Assembly (NCBI GenBank): GCA_004552305.1
Contig: SFOX01000039.1
Coordinates: 1-14,959 of the forward strand
DNA length: 14,959 nt
Source: Subdoligranulum variabile
GTDB taxonomy: Bacteria; Bacillota; Clostridia; Oscillospirales; Ruminococcaceae
Reading direction: 5' to 3'
Every line of letters starts with the position of its first letter. Within the stretch, counting starts at the first letter, position 1. The position numbers were made by a program, and so were the translations under genes. Positions 1 through 7,086 of this stretch are shown piece after piece. The notes under the pieces are model-generated. The model ran no database searches. It worked only from the letters and a program-made list of their open reading frames with translations, and was not told the DNA's origin.

Positions 1-66
1 TCCCCCAGAGGGGGAAGCCTTTCGTGGCGTTTACCCGCTATATCGCATTTGCGGTGTGATTGCAAC

Positions 67-92
67 GGGCGGCATATATGCCGCCCCTACGG
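67..92. repeat. Short GC palindrome with CCTAC tail
   Basis: A near-perfect palindrome, GGGCGGCATATATGCCGCCC, is followed by CTACGG. The same unit occurs at 288-313 (CTATAT centre) and 14885-14910. A sequence variant sits at 1587-1609. It is probably a dispersed extragenic palindromic element. Confidence 0.85.
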
Positions 93-128
93 ATTGCCCG
101 GGAAATTGTCATTGCCGCACAGGAAAAG

Positions 129-239
129 CCTTCCCCTTGGGGGGAAGGTGGCGCGGAACGCGCCGGATGAGGGGGAAACTCCCGGCAGACGCCCCCTCAT
201 CAGTCACCTGCGGTGACAGCTTCCCCCAGAGGGGGAAGC
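129..239. repeat. Folded REP/MITE-like element, copy 1
   Basis: Five potential stems are visible: CCTTCCCC/GGGGAAGG (129-148), GGCGCG/CGCGCC (150-164), a long-range stem GATGAGGGG (166-174) with CCCCTCATC (193-201), GTCACC/GGTGAC (203-217), and CTTCCCCC/GGGGGAAG (220-238). The two halves are approximate inverted copies, so the block is a palindrome made of palindromes. It carries no coding capacity. Confidence 0.85.
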
Positions 240-287
240 CTTTCGTGGCGTTTACCCGGTAGGTCGATTTGCCGGGATGGCTGCAAC

Positions 288-313
288 GGGCGGCCTATAT
301 GCCGCCCCTACGG
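288..313. repeat. Short GC palindrome, second copy
   Basis: This is the same palindrome as at 67-92 with one change in the centre (GGCCTATATGCC), located 221 bp downstream as part of the tandem unit. Confidence 0.8.
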
Positions 314-349
314 ATTGCCCAGAAAATTGTTATTGCCGCACAGGAAAAG

Positions 350-430
350 CCTTCCCCTTGGGGGGAAGGTGGCGCGGAACGCGCCGGATGAGGGGAAACT
401 CCCGGCAGACGCCCCCTCATCAGTCACCTG
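350..430. repeat. Folded element, copy 2, truncated at the right end
   Basis: It matches 129-209 closely, including the first two hairpins and the GATGAGGGG / CCCCTCATC stem (387-395 and 413-421). It breaks off after CAGTCACCTG at 430, in the middle of the fourth hairpin. The promoter of the kinase gene starts 8 bp further on. Confidence 0.8.
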
Positions 431-437
431 CCCACCC

Positions 438-466
438 TTGCACAAACGGCAAAAATTCGGTATAAT
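438..466 (+). promoter_or_regulatory. Sigma-A-type promoter of the PfkB kinase gene
   Basis: TTGCAC (438-443) and a consensus TATAAT (461-466) are separated by 17 bp. The ATG lies 37 bp after the -10 box, leaving a short leader with AAGGA at 491-495. The promoter begins immediately after the truncated repeat, so the repeat forms its upstream flank. Confidence 0.85.
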
Positions 467-502
467 TTGATGTATCATCTGCACACACGAAAGGAATCTG
501 GT

Positions 503-1429
503 ATGGGAATCGTTGTCATCGGCGCTGTTTTTGTGGATATCAAGGGGTATCCGCTGTCCACCTACATACCCGGCGGGCGCAACGCCGGGCGGGTCGAGCA
601 GGTTCACGGGGGCGTAAGCCGCAACGTGGTCGAGGATATCGCCAATGTGGAGCTGCGCCCCACCTTTGTCAGCCTTGTGGACGACAGCGGCACCGGGCGG
701 GACGTCATCCGCAAGCTGGAGGCGCACAAGGTCAACACACAGTACATCCGCACTGTGCCGGACGGAATGGGAACGTGGCTTGCCATTTTTGACAACGACG
801 GCGATGTCTGCGCCGCCATCTCCAAGCGCCCGGACACCACCCCGCTGATCGCGCTTTTGCAGGAGGAGGGCGACGAAATCTTTGCCGACTGCGACAGCAT
901 TGCGCTGGAAATCGACATCGAAAAAGAAACCGTCAAGCAGACGCTGCGCTACGCCCAAAAGTACGGCAAAAAGGTGTTTGCGGCGGTTTCCAATATGAGC
1001 ATTGCCATGAAGCGCCGCGATTTTTTACAGCAAATCGATTGTTTTGTCTGCAACCAGCAGGAGGCGGGGCTGCTTTTCTCGGACAATTATGCGCAGCTTT
1101 CCCCCGAGGAAATGTGCCGCGTGCTGGCGGTCAACGTGCGCAGCGCCAACATCCCCTGCATGGTGGTGACGATGGGCGGGCAGGGCGCCGTGTATGCCTG
1201 CGCCGACGGCGAGTGCGGCGTGGTACCCGCCAAGACGGTGGACGTCAAGGATACGACCGGCGCGGGCGATGCCTTTTTTGCGGGCGTGGTCATCGGGCAG
1301 ACCTACGGCAAAACGATGCGCGAATCCTGCGAGATCGGCAGCCGACTGGCAGCCTCGGTGATTTGCACCGCCGAAAACGTCTGCCCCCGTTTCCGCCCGC
1401 AGGAGTTTGGGCTGGAAGTGGAATTTTAG
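503..1429 (+). CDS. PfkB-family carbohydrate/nucleoside kinase
   Basis: A 308-residue ribokinase-fold kinase, predicted to be cytosolic and to transfer the gamma-phosphate of ATP to a sugar or nucleoside hydroxyl. The N-terminal strand and glycine motif (VIGAVFVDIKG, residues 5-15; GG at 36-37) match the PfkB signature. The C-terminal signature DTTGAGDAFFAG (250-261) contains the anion-hole glycines and the catalytic base Asp256. The ATG at 503 is preferred over an in-frame start at 467 because AAGGA (491-495) lies 7 nt upstream and the upstream start overlaps the promoter. The gene stands alone, with its own promoter and terminator. Closely similar proteins in gut Clostridia are annotated as PfkB or pseudouridine kinases; the substrate cannot be told from the sequence. 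Confidence 0.92.
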   Translation: MGIVVIGAVFVDIKGYPLSTYIPGGRNAGRVEQVHGGVSRNVVEDIANVELRPTFVSLVDDSGTGRDVIRKLEAHKVNTQYIRTVPDGMGTWLAIFDNDGDVCAAISKRPDTTPLIALLQEEGDEIFADCDSIALEIDIEKETVKQTLRYAQKYGKKVFAAVSNMSIAMKRRDFLQQIDCFVCNQQEAGLLFSDNYAQLSPEEMCRVLAVNVRSANIPCMVVTMGGQGAVYACADGECGVVPAKTVDVKDTTGAGDAFFAGVVIGQTYGKTMRESCEIGSRLAASVICTAENVCPRFRPQEFGLEVEF

Positions 1430-1461
1430 ATAAAAGATAAAAGATAAAAGATAATAAATAA
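1430..1461 (+). repeat. Heptamer array after the kinase stop codon
   Basis: Three exact tandem ATAAAAG units (1430-1450) follow directly after the TAG stop and run into an AT-rich tail. Each unit contains TAA; the copies at 1431, 1438 and 1445 put a stop in all three forward frames. Similar 7-bp arrays precede the terminators at 9901-9930 and 14671-14700. Confidence 0.85.
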
Positions 1462-1464
1462 GGT

Positions 1465-1488
1465 GTGCCCGCTGTGCGGGCACTTTTT
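1465..1488 (+). terminator. Rho-independent terminator after the kinase gene
   Basis: A perfect 8-bp stem, GTGCCCGC / GCGGGCAC, has the 3-nt loop TGT and is followed by TTTTT. Its left flank (GGTGTG) and stem resemble the two identical terminators at 9911-9930 and 14671-14690. Confidence 0.9.
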
Positions 1489-1540
1489 GTATAGGTGGGG
1501 GTAACATTGCATAAGGCGGCTACAACAACATAACGGGTAC

Positions 1541-1609
1541 CCCGTGCAGCCATCCCGGCATTTGCGACACAACGGGGAAACGCCGCGGGCAAGCGATGCT
1601 CGCCCCTAC
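1541..1609. repeat. Mosaic fragment of the large repeat family
   Basis: Positions 1541-1576, read on the minus strand, resemble 14854-14888 (shared CCCGTTGTGTCGCAA start, then a GGATGGCTGC core). In the large units this linker precedes the palindrome in the same orientation; here it is inverted and followed by a variant palindrome, GGGCAAGCGATGCTCGCCC plus CTAC (1587-1609). No gene is seen in 1489-1757. Confidence 0.7.
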
Positions 1610-1624
1610 AACCAAAGGGAGGAT

Positions 1625-1672
1625 GGCAATAACATCTTATGTCCCCCTCCCACATAATTCTGCGGTATTGCC
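1625..1672. repeat. Short derivative of the 124-bp MITE-like element
   Basis: Its ends pair as GGCAATA (1625-1631) with TATTGCC (1666-1672), and inside them TTATGT (1637-1642) pairs with ACATAA (1652-1657). The right end, read on the minus strand (GGCAATACCGCAGAATTA), matches the terminal repeat at 12238-12255. The interior is much shorter, so it looks like an internally deleted copy. Confidence 0.65.
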
Positions 1673-1701
1673 TTGAATTTTTTACAAAAATAAGGTATAC
1701 T
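1673..1701 (+). promoter_or_regulatory. Promoter of the dehydratase-membrane protein operon
   Basis: TTGAAT (1673-1678) and TATACT (1696-1701) are separated by 17 bp. The -35 box abuts the end of the 48-bp palindromic element. About 50 nt of leader lies before the AAAAGGAG ribosome binding site (1743-1750). It is the only convincing promoter seen for the six genes that follow. Confidence 0.8.
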
Positions 1702-1757
1702 ATCCTGTAAGTATTGTATATTGCAAAAATCTACCTATTTATAAAAGGAGTTTCGTT

Positions 1758-2741
1758 ATGGCACATACCGTAATGGTTACCGGCGCGGATGGTTTTATCG
1801 GCAGCCACCTGACCGAAGAACTGGTAAAGCGCGGCGAAAAGGTCCGCGCCTTCTGCCTGTACAATTCGTTTGGTTCTCTGGGGTGGATCGACACCCTGCC
1901 CAAGGAGATCCGCAGCGAGATCGACGTCTTTATGGGCGACGTGCGCGACCCCAACGGCGTGCGCACCGCCATGCGCGGGCAGGAGCGTGTGTTCCACCTT
2001 GCCGCGCTGATCGCGATCCCGTTTTCTTACCACAGCCCCGACAGCTATGTGGACACCAACATCAAGGGTACGCTGAATATCCTGAACGCCGCGCGTGAGC
2101 TGGACACCCAGCGCGTGCTGGTTACCTCCACCAGTGAGGTCTACGGCACCGCGCAGTATGTACCCATCGACGAAAAGCACCCCTATCAGGGGCAAAGCCC
2201 GTACTCCGCCACCAAGATCGGCGCCGACCGTCTGGCAGAGAGCTTCTACCGCAGTTTTGATCTGCCCGTCACCATCGTGCGCCCCTTCAACACCTACGGT
2301 CCGCGCCAGAGCGGGCGCGCCATCATCCCCACCATCATCACCCAGCTGCTGGCAGGGCAGACCGAGATCAAGCTCGGCAGCCTGACCCCCACCCGCGACT
2401 TCAACTACGTCAAGGACACCGCCAACGGCTTTATGACCATTGCCGACTGCGACGCCGCCATCGGGCAGGAGCTGAACATCGCCACCGGCGTGGAGCATTC
2501 CATCGGTGACCTTGCGAACGAATTGATCGCCCAGATCAACCCCAACGCCAAGATCGTCTGCGAGGCAGAGCGCCTGCGACCCGAAAAGAGCGAGGTCAAC
2601 CGCCTGCTGGGCGATGCCACCAAGCTGCGCAGCATGACCGGCTGGGAACCCCACTACACCTTTGCGCAGGGTCTTGCCGAAACCATCGACTTCCTGCGCG
2701 GCAACCTGGACCAGTACAAGGTCGGGCAGTATATCCTGTAA
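1758..2741 (+). CDS. legB: LegB-like NAD-dependent nucleotide-sugar 4,6-dehydratase
   Basis: A 327-residue extended short-chain dehydrogenase. The Rossmann motif GADGFIG is at residues 9-15, the active-site TSTSE at 123-127, and the catalytic Tyr149/Lys153 lie in YSATK. FCLYNSF...GWID (32-45), the HLAALIAIP stretch (80-88) and the RPFNTYGPRQS block (175-185) match the LegB group of NDP-GlcNAc 4,6-dehydratases, which make the 4-keto-6-deoxy intermediate for legionaminic acid and related sugars. GGAG lies 7 nt before ATG. It heads the operon, and its TAA is followed after one base by the next ATG, so translation is probably coupled. The usual partner aminotransferase and synthase genes are absent from this window. 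The family is clear; the exact nucleotide substrate (UDP or GDP) and the final sugar are not. Confidence 0.88.
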   Translation: MAHTVMVTGADGFIGSHLTEELVKRGEKVRAFCLYNSFGSLGWIDTLPKEIRSEIDVFMGDVRDPNGVRTAMRGQERVFHLAALIAIPFSYHSPDSYVDTNIKGTLNILNAARELDTQRVLVTSTSEVYGTAQYVPIDEKHPYQGQSPYSATKIGADRLAESFYRSFDLPVTIVRPFNTYGPRQSGRAIIPTIITQLLAGQTEIKLGSLTPTRDFNYVKDTANGFMTIADCDAAIGQELNIATGVEHSIGDLANELIAQINPNAKIVCEAERLRPEKSEVNRLLGDATKLRSMTGWEPHYTFAQGLAETIDFLRGNLDQYKVGQYIL

Positions 2742-2742
2742 T

Positions 2743-4416
2743 ATGGAACATTCTTGCAAAAAAAGAGCGCTTTCACCCACCGAATGGCACCCCGCCGCCC
2801 GGTGGGCTTTTGTGCTGCTTGTCGGCGCGGCGCTGGGCGTGGTGCTGAGCTATTTCTGGCGCGTTTTGTATGAGCTGGACGCCCGGGGCATCTCGCCGCT
2901 GCTGCCCACCGCCGGGTGTGCCTTGTTCGGCGCCGGGGCGGCGGTCGCTGCACTGTGCGTGCGGCGCATCCGGGACTTTGCCGTGCAGGGGGCAGTCTGC
3001 ATTTTTTTGTGCGGCGTGCTGTTTGCCTTTGCCAACCCGCCGCTGCAAACCCCCGATGAATCTGACCATTATCTGCGCACCTACGCGATTTCTATGGGGC
3101 GGCTGGACTTTGACGCCGCACGCGGCTACCCCGACGATGTGTCCGACCTGCTGGCGGCATTTCCCGGGGCATGGGTCAATGCGCACACCTCGGTGGGCGT
3201 CGGCACCGACCCCGACACCGGGGCGGAAAAAGCCTACGACACTGCCGGGTACGCCCTGAAGCAATACGGCAGGGACGGCGCGGTGCAGAGCATCGCGGAC
3301 AGCTTTGCCCAATACCTTGCCCACGACGGCACCGCCCCTGCGGTCAGGGAACCCATCAGCTTTTTGATGCTGCCGTTTTTGCCCGGGGCGCTGGGTATGG
3401 CGCTGGCGCGGCTGCTGGGCTTCGGCGCACTGGGCTGCCTGTACGGTGGGCGGCTGGGCAACCTGCTGGCATACACGCTGCTTTGCTTTGCGGCGCTGCG
3501 CACAGCCAAGCGCTGCCGCCCGGTGTTCCTGTGCGTGATGCTGCTGCCGGTTTCGCTGTTTATGGGCGCATCGTTAAGCTACGACGCCACCCTGCTGGGC
3601 TGCTACTATATGATGCTGGCGCTGCTGACCGTGCCGGAATGGGACGCGCACACCGCGCTGTTTTACACGCTGGCGTGTGTTTTTGCCAACGGCACCAAGC
3701 CGTATATCAACCTGCTGTGGGTGCTGCTGCCGCTGACGGTGCGCAAGCGCGAGTGGAAGGCAAAGCGCAGCCGCGGCGCGTGGTGCGGCACTATGCTGGC
3801 GGGCAGTCTGGCGCTGACGCTGTTTGTCGAGCAATACGGCACGCTGCTGCGCCGCAATTACGGGCTGATCGCCCGCCAAGGCGGCGAGGCTGTCAACGGC
3901 GGGCAGCAGCTGGCGTTTATTTTGCGCAACCCGCTGCGGTACCTTGCCGTTTTGTGGGGGACGCTGTACGAGAATCAGGGCTTTATCGGTCAGCTGGGCG
4001 TTTTTGGCTGGCGGGATCTGCCCATCCCGGTCCTCAATCTGGCGGCGGTGGTGGTGCTGTGTCTGGCGGCGGTGCTGTGCGCCGAGCCGCAGCAGGCGCT
4101 GGGTCGCCGCCGCGCCGGGTGGCTGGGCGTGTTTGCCGCCGTGTATATGGCGGGCGCGATGACTGCGATGTATATCACCTTTACCCCGGTCGCCATGGTG
4201 CGCATCGTGGGGCTGCAGACGCGGTATTTCCTGCCCTGCTGGCTGATTTTGGGCGTGCTGGCGTCGCTTTTGCTGCGGCGCGGTGTGCGCTGGCAGCACG
4301 GCACCGCTAAGGCGGAGCGCCTTAGCCTTGCGATGTGCGCCGCCTTGGCGGCAGGCTCGGCGCTGCTGCTGTTCCGGCACTATTTTGTGGGACCGGTGTA
4401 TGTGATCTATTCGTAA
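2743..4416 (+). CDS. DUF2142-family polytopic membrane protein, probable GT-C glycosyltransferase
   Basis: A 557-residue protein with many hydrophobic segments. A first pair of helices (about 20-40 and 52-73) and a third (80-97) lead to NPPLQTPDESDHY (98-110), whose Asp105-Glu106 pair lies in the first large external loop. GASLSYDATLLG (275-286) follows a later helix; both segments are characteristic of DUF2142 proteins, found in cell-surface polysaccharide clusters and thought to have the GT-C fold. The ATG at 2743 sits one base after the dehydratase TAA; an alternative in-frame start at 2662 would overlap that gene by 80 bases and is unlikely. By analogy with GT-C enzymes it would transfer a sugar from a polyprenyl-phosphate donor outside the membrane; this is inference. 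The next gene starts 31 nt downstream. Confidence 0.82.
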   Translation: MEHSCKKRALSPTEWHPAARWAFVLLVGAALGVVLSYFWRVLYELDARGISPLLPTAGCALFGAGAAVAALCVRRIRDFAVQGAVCIFLCGVLFAFANPPLQTPDESDHYLRTYAISMGRLDFDAARGYPDDVSDLLAAFPGAWVNAHTSVGVGTDPDTGAEKAYDTAGYALKQYGRDGAVQSIADSFAQYLAHDGTAPAVREPISFLMLPFLPGALGMALARLLGFGALGCLYGGRLGNLLAYTLLCFAALRTAKRCRPVFLCVMLLPVSLFMGASLSYDATLLGCYYMMLALLTVPEWDAHTALFYTLACVFANGTKPYINLLWVLLPLTVRKREWKAKRSRGAWCGTMLAGSLALTLFVEQYGTLLRRNYGLIARQGGEAVNGGQQLAFILRNPLRYLAVLWGTLYENQGFIGQLGVFGWRDLPIPVLNLAAVVVLCLAAVLCAEPQQALGRRRAGWLGVFAAVYMAGAMTAMYITFTPVAMVRIVGLQTRYFLPCWLILGVLASLLLRRGVRWQHGTAKAERLSLAMCAALAAGSALLLFRHYFVGPVYVIYS

Positions 4417-4447
4417 GGTGTTACCGTAAAAAAAGGGGGTGTCTGCC

Positions 4448-6433
4448 GTGCTGCAGCTTGCTTGGGGGCTTTGCCTTACGGCGCTGCTGGGCTGGGACAG
4501 TGCCGTGCTGGCGGCAAAATTCCGGCGTCCGGCGGCTGTTTTTCCGCTGCCGCTGCTGTGCGCGGCAGCGCTGCTGGTGTATGCAGGCGCACTGCCCGGC
4601 TTTTTGCGGGCGGGCGTTTGGGGCGGCGTGGGTGCGCTGGGCGCGCTGGCGGTCTGGGGTGCGCTGCGCCTTGGGCGCGAGAGCGTGCGCCAGCTGACCG
4701 AAAGCAGCGGTCTTATGCTGTTTTTGGGCGGCGCGGCGCTGCTGTGGGTCGTGCTGTTCTGCCTGCAGCCGATGTTTTTCCAGTGGGATGAATTCACCGC
4801 GTGGGGGCTTGCCCCCAAGATGGTGGTGCAGAACGGCTGCCTGTACCCCGCGCAGCCCGGCAACCTGAAGGCGAGCTTCACCTACCCGGCGACCAGTATG
4901 GTCACGGTGCTGTTCCTGCCCTGTGCCCGCTGGAGCGAGTGGGGCTGTATGGCGGCGCTGGACACCCTTGCCATGGCGTGTCTGGCGGCGGCTGCTGCGC
5001 TGCCGAACAAGCGCCGTATGGCGGGCATTGCCGTGTTTGCGGCGGGCTTTGTGCTGCCCTACTTTTTTGCCGATACCCCGGCGGGCAGCTATGCCGCGCA
5101 GTACGCCAACGCCATGGCGGACCTGCCGCTGTTTCTGCTGTTTGGCGGCAGCCTGTGCCTGTACTATGCGCTGGGCGGGCAGGGGCGCGCCTATTGGCTG
5201 ACCGTTCTGCCGCTGATGCTGCTGACGCTGACCAAGGATATCTGCTTTGCCTACGGGCTGATGGCGGTATTTTTGATCGGGCTGGATCTCTGGTGGGCGG
5301 GGGATGCCCCTGCCCGCAAGCGCTTTTTGCCCGCCGTGGCAAAGGCTTTGCCGCTGGCTGTGGCAGTCGCGGCGGCGTTTGTCAGCTGGGGGCGGTACAC
5401 GGCGGCGGTCACCCCTTTGCAGGAAACCGCAGCCTCGGTCGGCAGCGAGGGGCTGAGCTACGGCGCGGTGCTGCTGGGCGGCGTGCGCCAGCTGCTGGGC
5501 ATCGGGCGGGAAGAAAAATTCGCCGTGCTGATGTCCCTGATGTTCCGCGCCTTTTTTACCCGCAGGGTCTGCCTGCTGGGCGGCGGCGCGGCGGCGGTGG
5601 GCTGTATTACGCTGGCGGCGGCTGCCGCGTGGTTCGGTGCCGAAAAGGGCGCTGCCCGCCGGCGGGTGGTCACGGCGTATCTGGGGCTGGCGTTCTGCTT
5701 TGCCGCGCTGTATCTGTTCCACCTGATTTTGTACTATTATAATTTCGGCGAGTCGGAGGCACTGGCGTTAAAGGGCTACGACCGCTATCTGACCCCCTAC
5801 TACCAGGCGTGGATGCTGGTCATGCTGGCGCTGCTGGGGCAGGGGGCAGCCAGCCGCCGCGGCGCGGGCGCCCTGTGCGCGGTCAGTTTGGCGGTGCTGG
5901 GCATCTTTGCGGGCAGGGGCGTACCCGCTGCCGGCTTCTGGAGCGATGCGTCCAGCCGGTACACCCTGCGGCAGGACGTGCAGACCAAGGCGGCGGCGCT
6001 GAACCCCGCGCTGCAGCCGGACGACCGGGTGCTGGTCATCAGCCAGGGCGATGATGCGACCCGCTGGTACTACTACCGCTACGAGCTGACCGGCACGGTG
6101 GCGGATGGATTCTCCGGACGGTATACCGAGGTGGGCGACACCTCACAGCGCGAAAAGGGCGATTTTATGAATCTGGTTTCCCCCGATAACGAATACCTCT
6201 ACGCCGGGGACTGCACGGTCTGTACCCCCGAAACGCTGATGGCATATATGCAGGAAACCGGCTGCGACTACCTGCTGCTCGACCGCTCGGACGGGTATTT
6301 ACAGCAGGCGTTCAGCCCCTATTTTGAGGGCGGCTTGCAGGATTCGATGCCCGCAACGCTCTACCGCTTTGCGGGGTGCGATGCCGCCGTACCCTTTACC
6401 GTGGCGGCGCAGGAAAGCGGGGTGGCAGGATGA
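4448..6433 (+). CDS. GT-C-like membrane protein A1 (first of a tandem pair)
   Basis: A 661-residue protein with roughly ten to twelve hydrophobic segments up to about residue 490, then a predicted external C-terminal domain (about 495-661). An Asp-Glu pair (FFQWDEFTAWG, 110-120) opens the first external loop, the position of the acidic catalytic residue in GT-C glycosyltransferases. Other marked segments are ADLP (224-227), TKD (262-264) and GYDRYLTPYY (443-452). The tail carries PDDRVLVISQGDD (524-536). GTG at 4448 is chosen because AAAAGGGGG (4431-4439) lies 8 nt upstream; GTG at 4439 would overlap that site. Residue-level similarity to the protein at 7087-9177 runs over nearly its whole length. 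The stop overlaps the next start (ATGA). The substrate is unknown, and no specific family is recognised. Confidence 0.75.
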   Translation: MLQLAWGLCLTALLGWDSAVLAAKFRRPAAVFPLPLLCAAALLVYAGALPGFLRAGVWGGVGALGALAVWGALRLGRESVRQLTESSGLMLFLGGAALLWVVLFCLQPMFFQWDEFTAWGLAPKMVVQNGCLYPAQPGNLKASFTYPATSMVTVLFLPCARWSEWGCMAALDTLAMACLAAAAALPNKRRMAGIAVFAAGFVLPYFFADTPAGSYAAQYANAMADLPLFLLFGGSLCLYYALGGQGRAYWLTVLPLMLLTLTKDICFAYGLMAVFLIGLDLWWAGDAPARKRFLPAVAKALPLAVAVAAAFVSWGRYTAAVTPLQETAASVGSEGLSYGAVLLGGVRQLLGIGREEKFAVLMSLMFRAFFTRRVCLLGGGAAAVGCITLAAAAAWFGAEKGAARRRVVTAYLGLAFCFAALYLFHLILYYYNFGESEALALKGYDRYLTPYYQAWMLVMLALLGQGAASRRGAGALCAVSLAVLGIFAGRGVPAAGFWSDASSRYTLRQDVQTKAAALNPALQPDDRVLVISQGDDATRWYYYRYELTGTVADGFSGRYTEVGDTSQREKGDFMNLVSPDNEYLYAGDCTVCTPETLMAYMQETGCDYLLLDRSDGYLQQAFSPYFEGGLQDSMPATLYRFAGCDAAVPFTVAAQESGVAG

Positions 6434-7074
6434 CAAACCGCAAACCGCTGCACCTGCGCCAGCTGCTGACCGTCAGCTACGGGCTGGCAGCCGCCCTGTG
6501 GCTGGCGGCGTGGGTGTGGGGCGGCTTTGTGCTGCTGTACTACAATTTGCAGGGCGCTATGCCGCACCTGACCGTGCCTGCGCAGGAAATGACCTTTGCC
6601 AGTATGGTTTCCTACGCCGAAAACGGCTGGACACCCCCCCGCGCGGGCGACAACTGGTATCTTTCCACCGACGACGACCCCCGTATGTACTGGCAGGGGC
6701 AGGGGTATCTCGACAATGTCTGCCTGCAGGCAGAGTATTTTCTGCCGCCCGGCGCGGTGGTGCTGTATTACCTGACCCCCGGGCAGACCGATTACACCGA
6801 ATCGCAGAAAATTTACGGCAAAATGACGGACGACGGCGTCCGGTTTGATGTCGGCGGGCGGTACGTTACCGGGCTGCGGGTGGATACCGACAGCCGGGGC
6901 GGCGTTCCCACCCGGCTGGACGGGCTGTGCCTGAACCCAGATACTGCGTACCTGCGCCGTATTTTGCCAAGCGCCGGGCAGTGGGTGCTGCTGCTTACCG
7001 TACCGGCTGCGGTGGCTGCCCTGGCAGGGCTTGCCGCCAAGGCGCTGGGACACCCAAGTGAAGAAAACACATAA
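6430..7074 (+). CDS. Small membrane-anchored partner protein B1
   Basis: A 214-residue protein of no family I recognise. A hydrophobic segment at about 12-38 and another at about 183-204 enclose a hydrophilic, aromatic-rich domain (about 45-178), likely external and of beta-rich character. Marked motifs are DDPRMYW (82-88), LYYLTPGQTDY (112-122) and GGRY (142-145). The same motifs occur in the same order in the protein at 9174-9833. The ATG overlaps the stop of A1 (ATGA), with GGGGTGG about 6 nt upstream, so the two are probably made together and act together. A role as an accessory or glycan-binding subunit of A1 is inferred only from this coupling. Confidence 0.75.
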   Translation: MTNRKPLHLRQLLTVSYGLAAALWLAAWVWGGFVLLYYNLQGAMPHLTVPAQEMTFASMVSYAENGWTPPRAGDNWYLSTDDDPRMYWQGQGYLDNVCLQAEYFLPPGAVVLYYLTPGQTDYTESQKIYGKMTDDGVRFDVGGRYVTGLRVDTDSRGGVPTRLDGLCLNPDTAYLRRILPSAGQWVLLLTVPAAVAALAGLAAKALGHPSEENT

Positions 7075-7086
7075 GGAGCCTTGCAG

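Larger units (their letters stand above)
1..430. repeat. Tandem 221-bp repeat, about two copies
   Basis: Position 1 corresponds to 222, and position 121 to 342, so the period is 221 bp; the second copy has one G fewer in the run near 391. Each unit combines a folded hairpin-rich block (from 129 and from 350), a linker, and a GGCGGC(A/C)TATATGCCGCC palindrome. The second copy stops inside its fourth hairpin at about 430, where unique sequence and the promoter of the next gene begin. Open frames across this block (for example 56-262 and 213-470) are translations of the repeat and are not genes. No other gene is seen in 1-460. Confidence 0.93.

Noticed and set aside
1..430. CRISPR array
   Set aside because: Only two units, 221 bp long, with the whole unit conserved and no variable spacers.
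56..470. Small plus-strand open frames sharing GGRWRGTRRM-like peptides
   Set aside because: They are translations of the 221-bp repeat; the same peptide appears at 14638-14916 from the third copy. They have no ribosome binding site and track the repeat, not a gene.
1702..1757. Riboswitch in the leader of the dehydratase gene
   Set aside because: The leader is about 50 nt, AT-rich and without stable stems; too short for a known riboswitch.
3574..5722. Two long minus-strand frames opposite the DUF2142 and A1 genes
   Set aside because: Low-complexity Arg/Gln/Pro/Ala translations that run through gene junctions; antisense shadows in GC-rich DNA.
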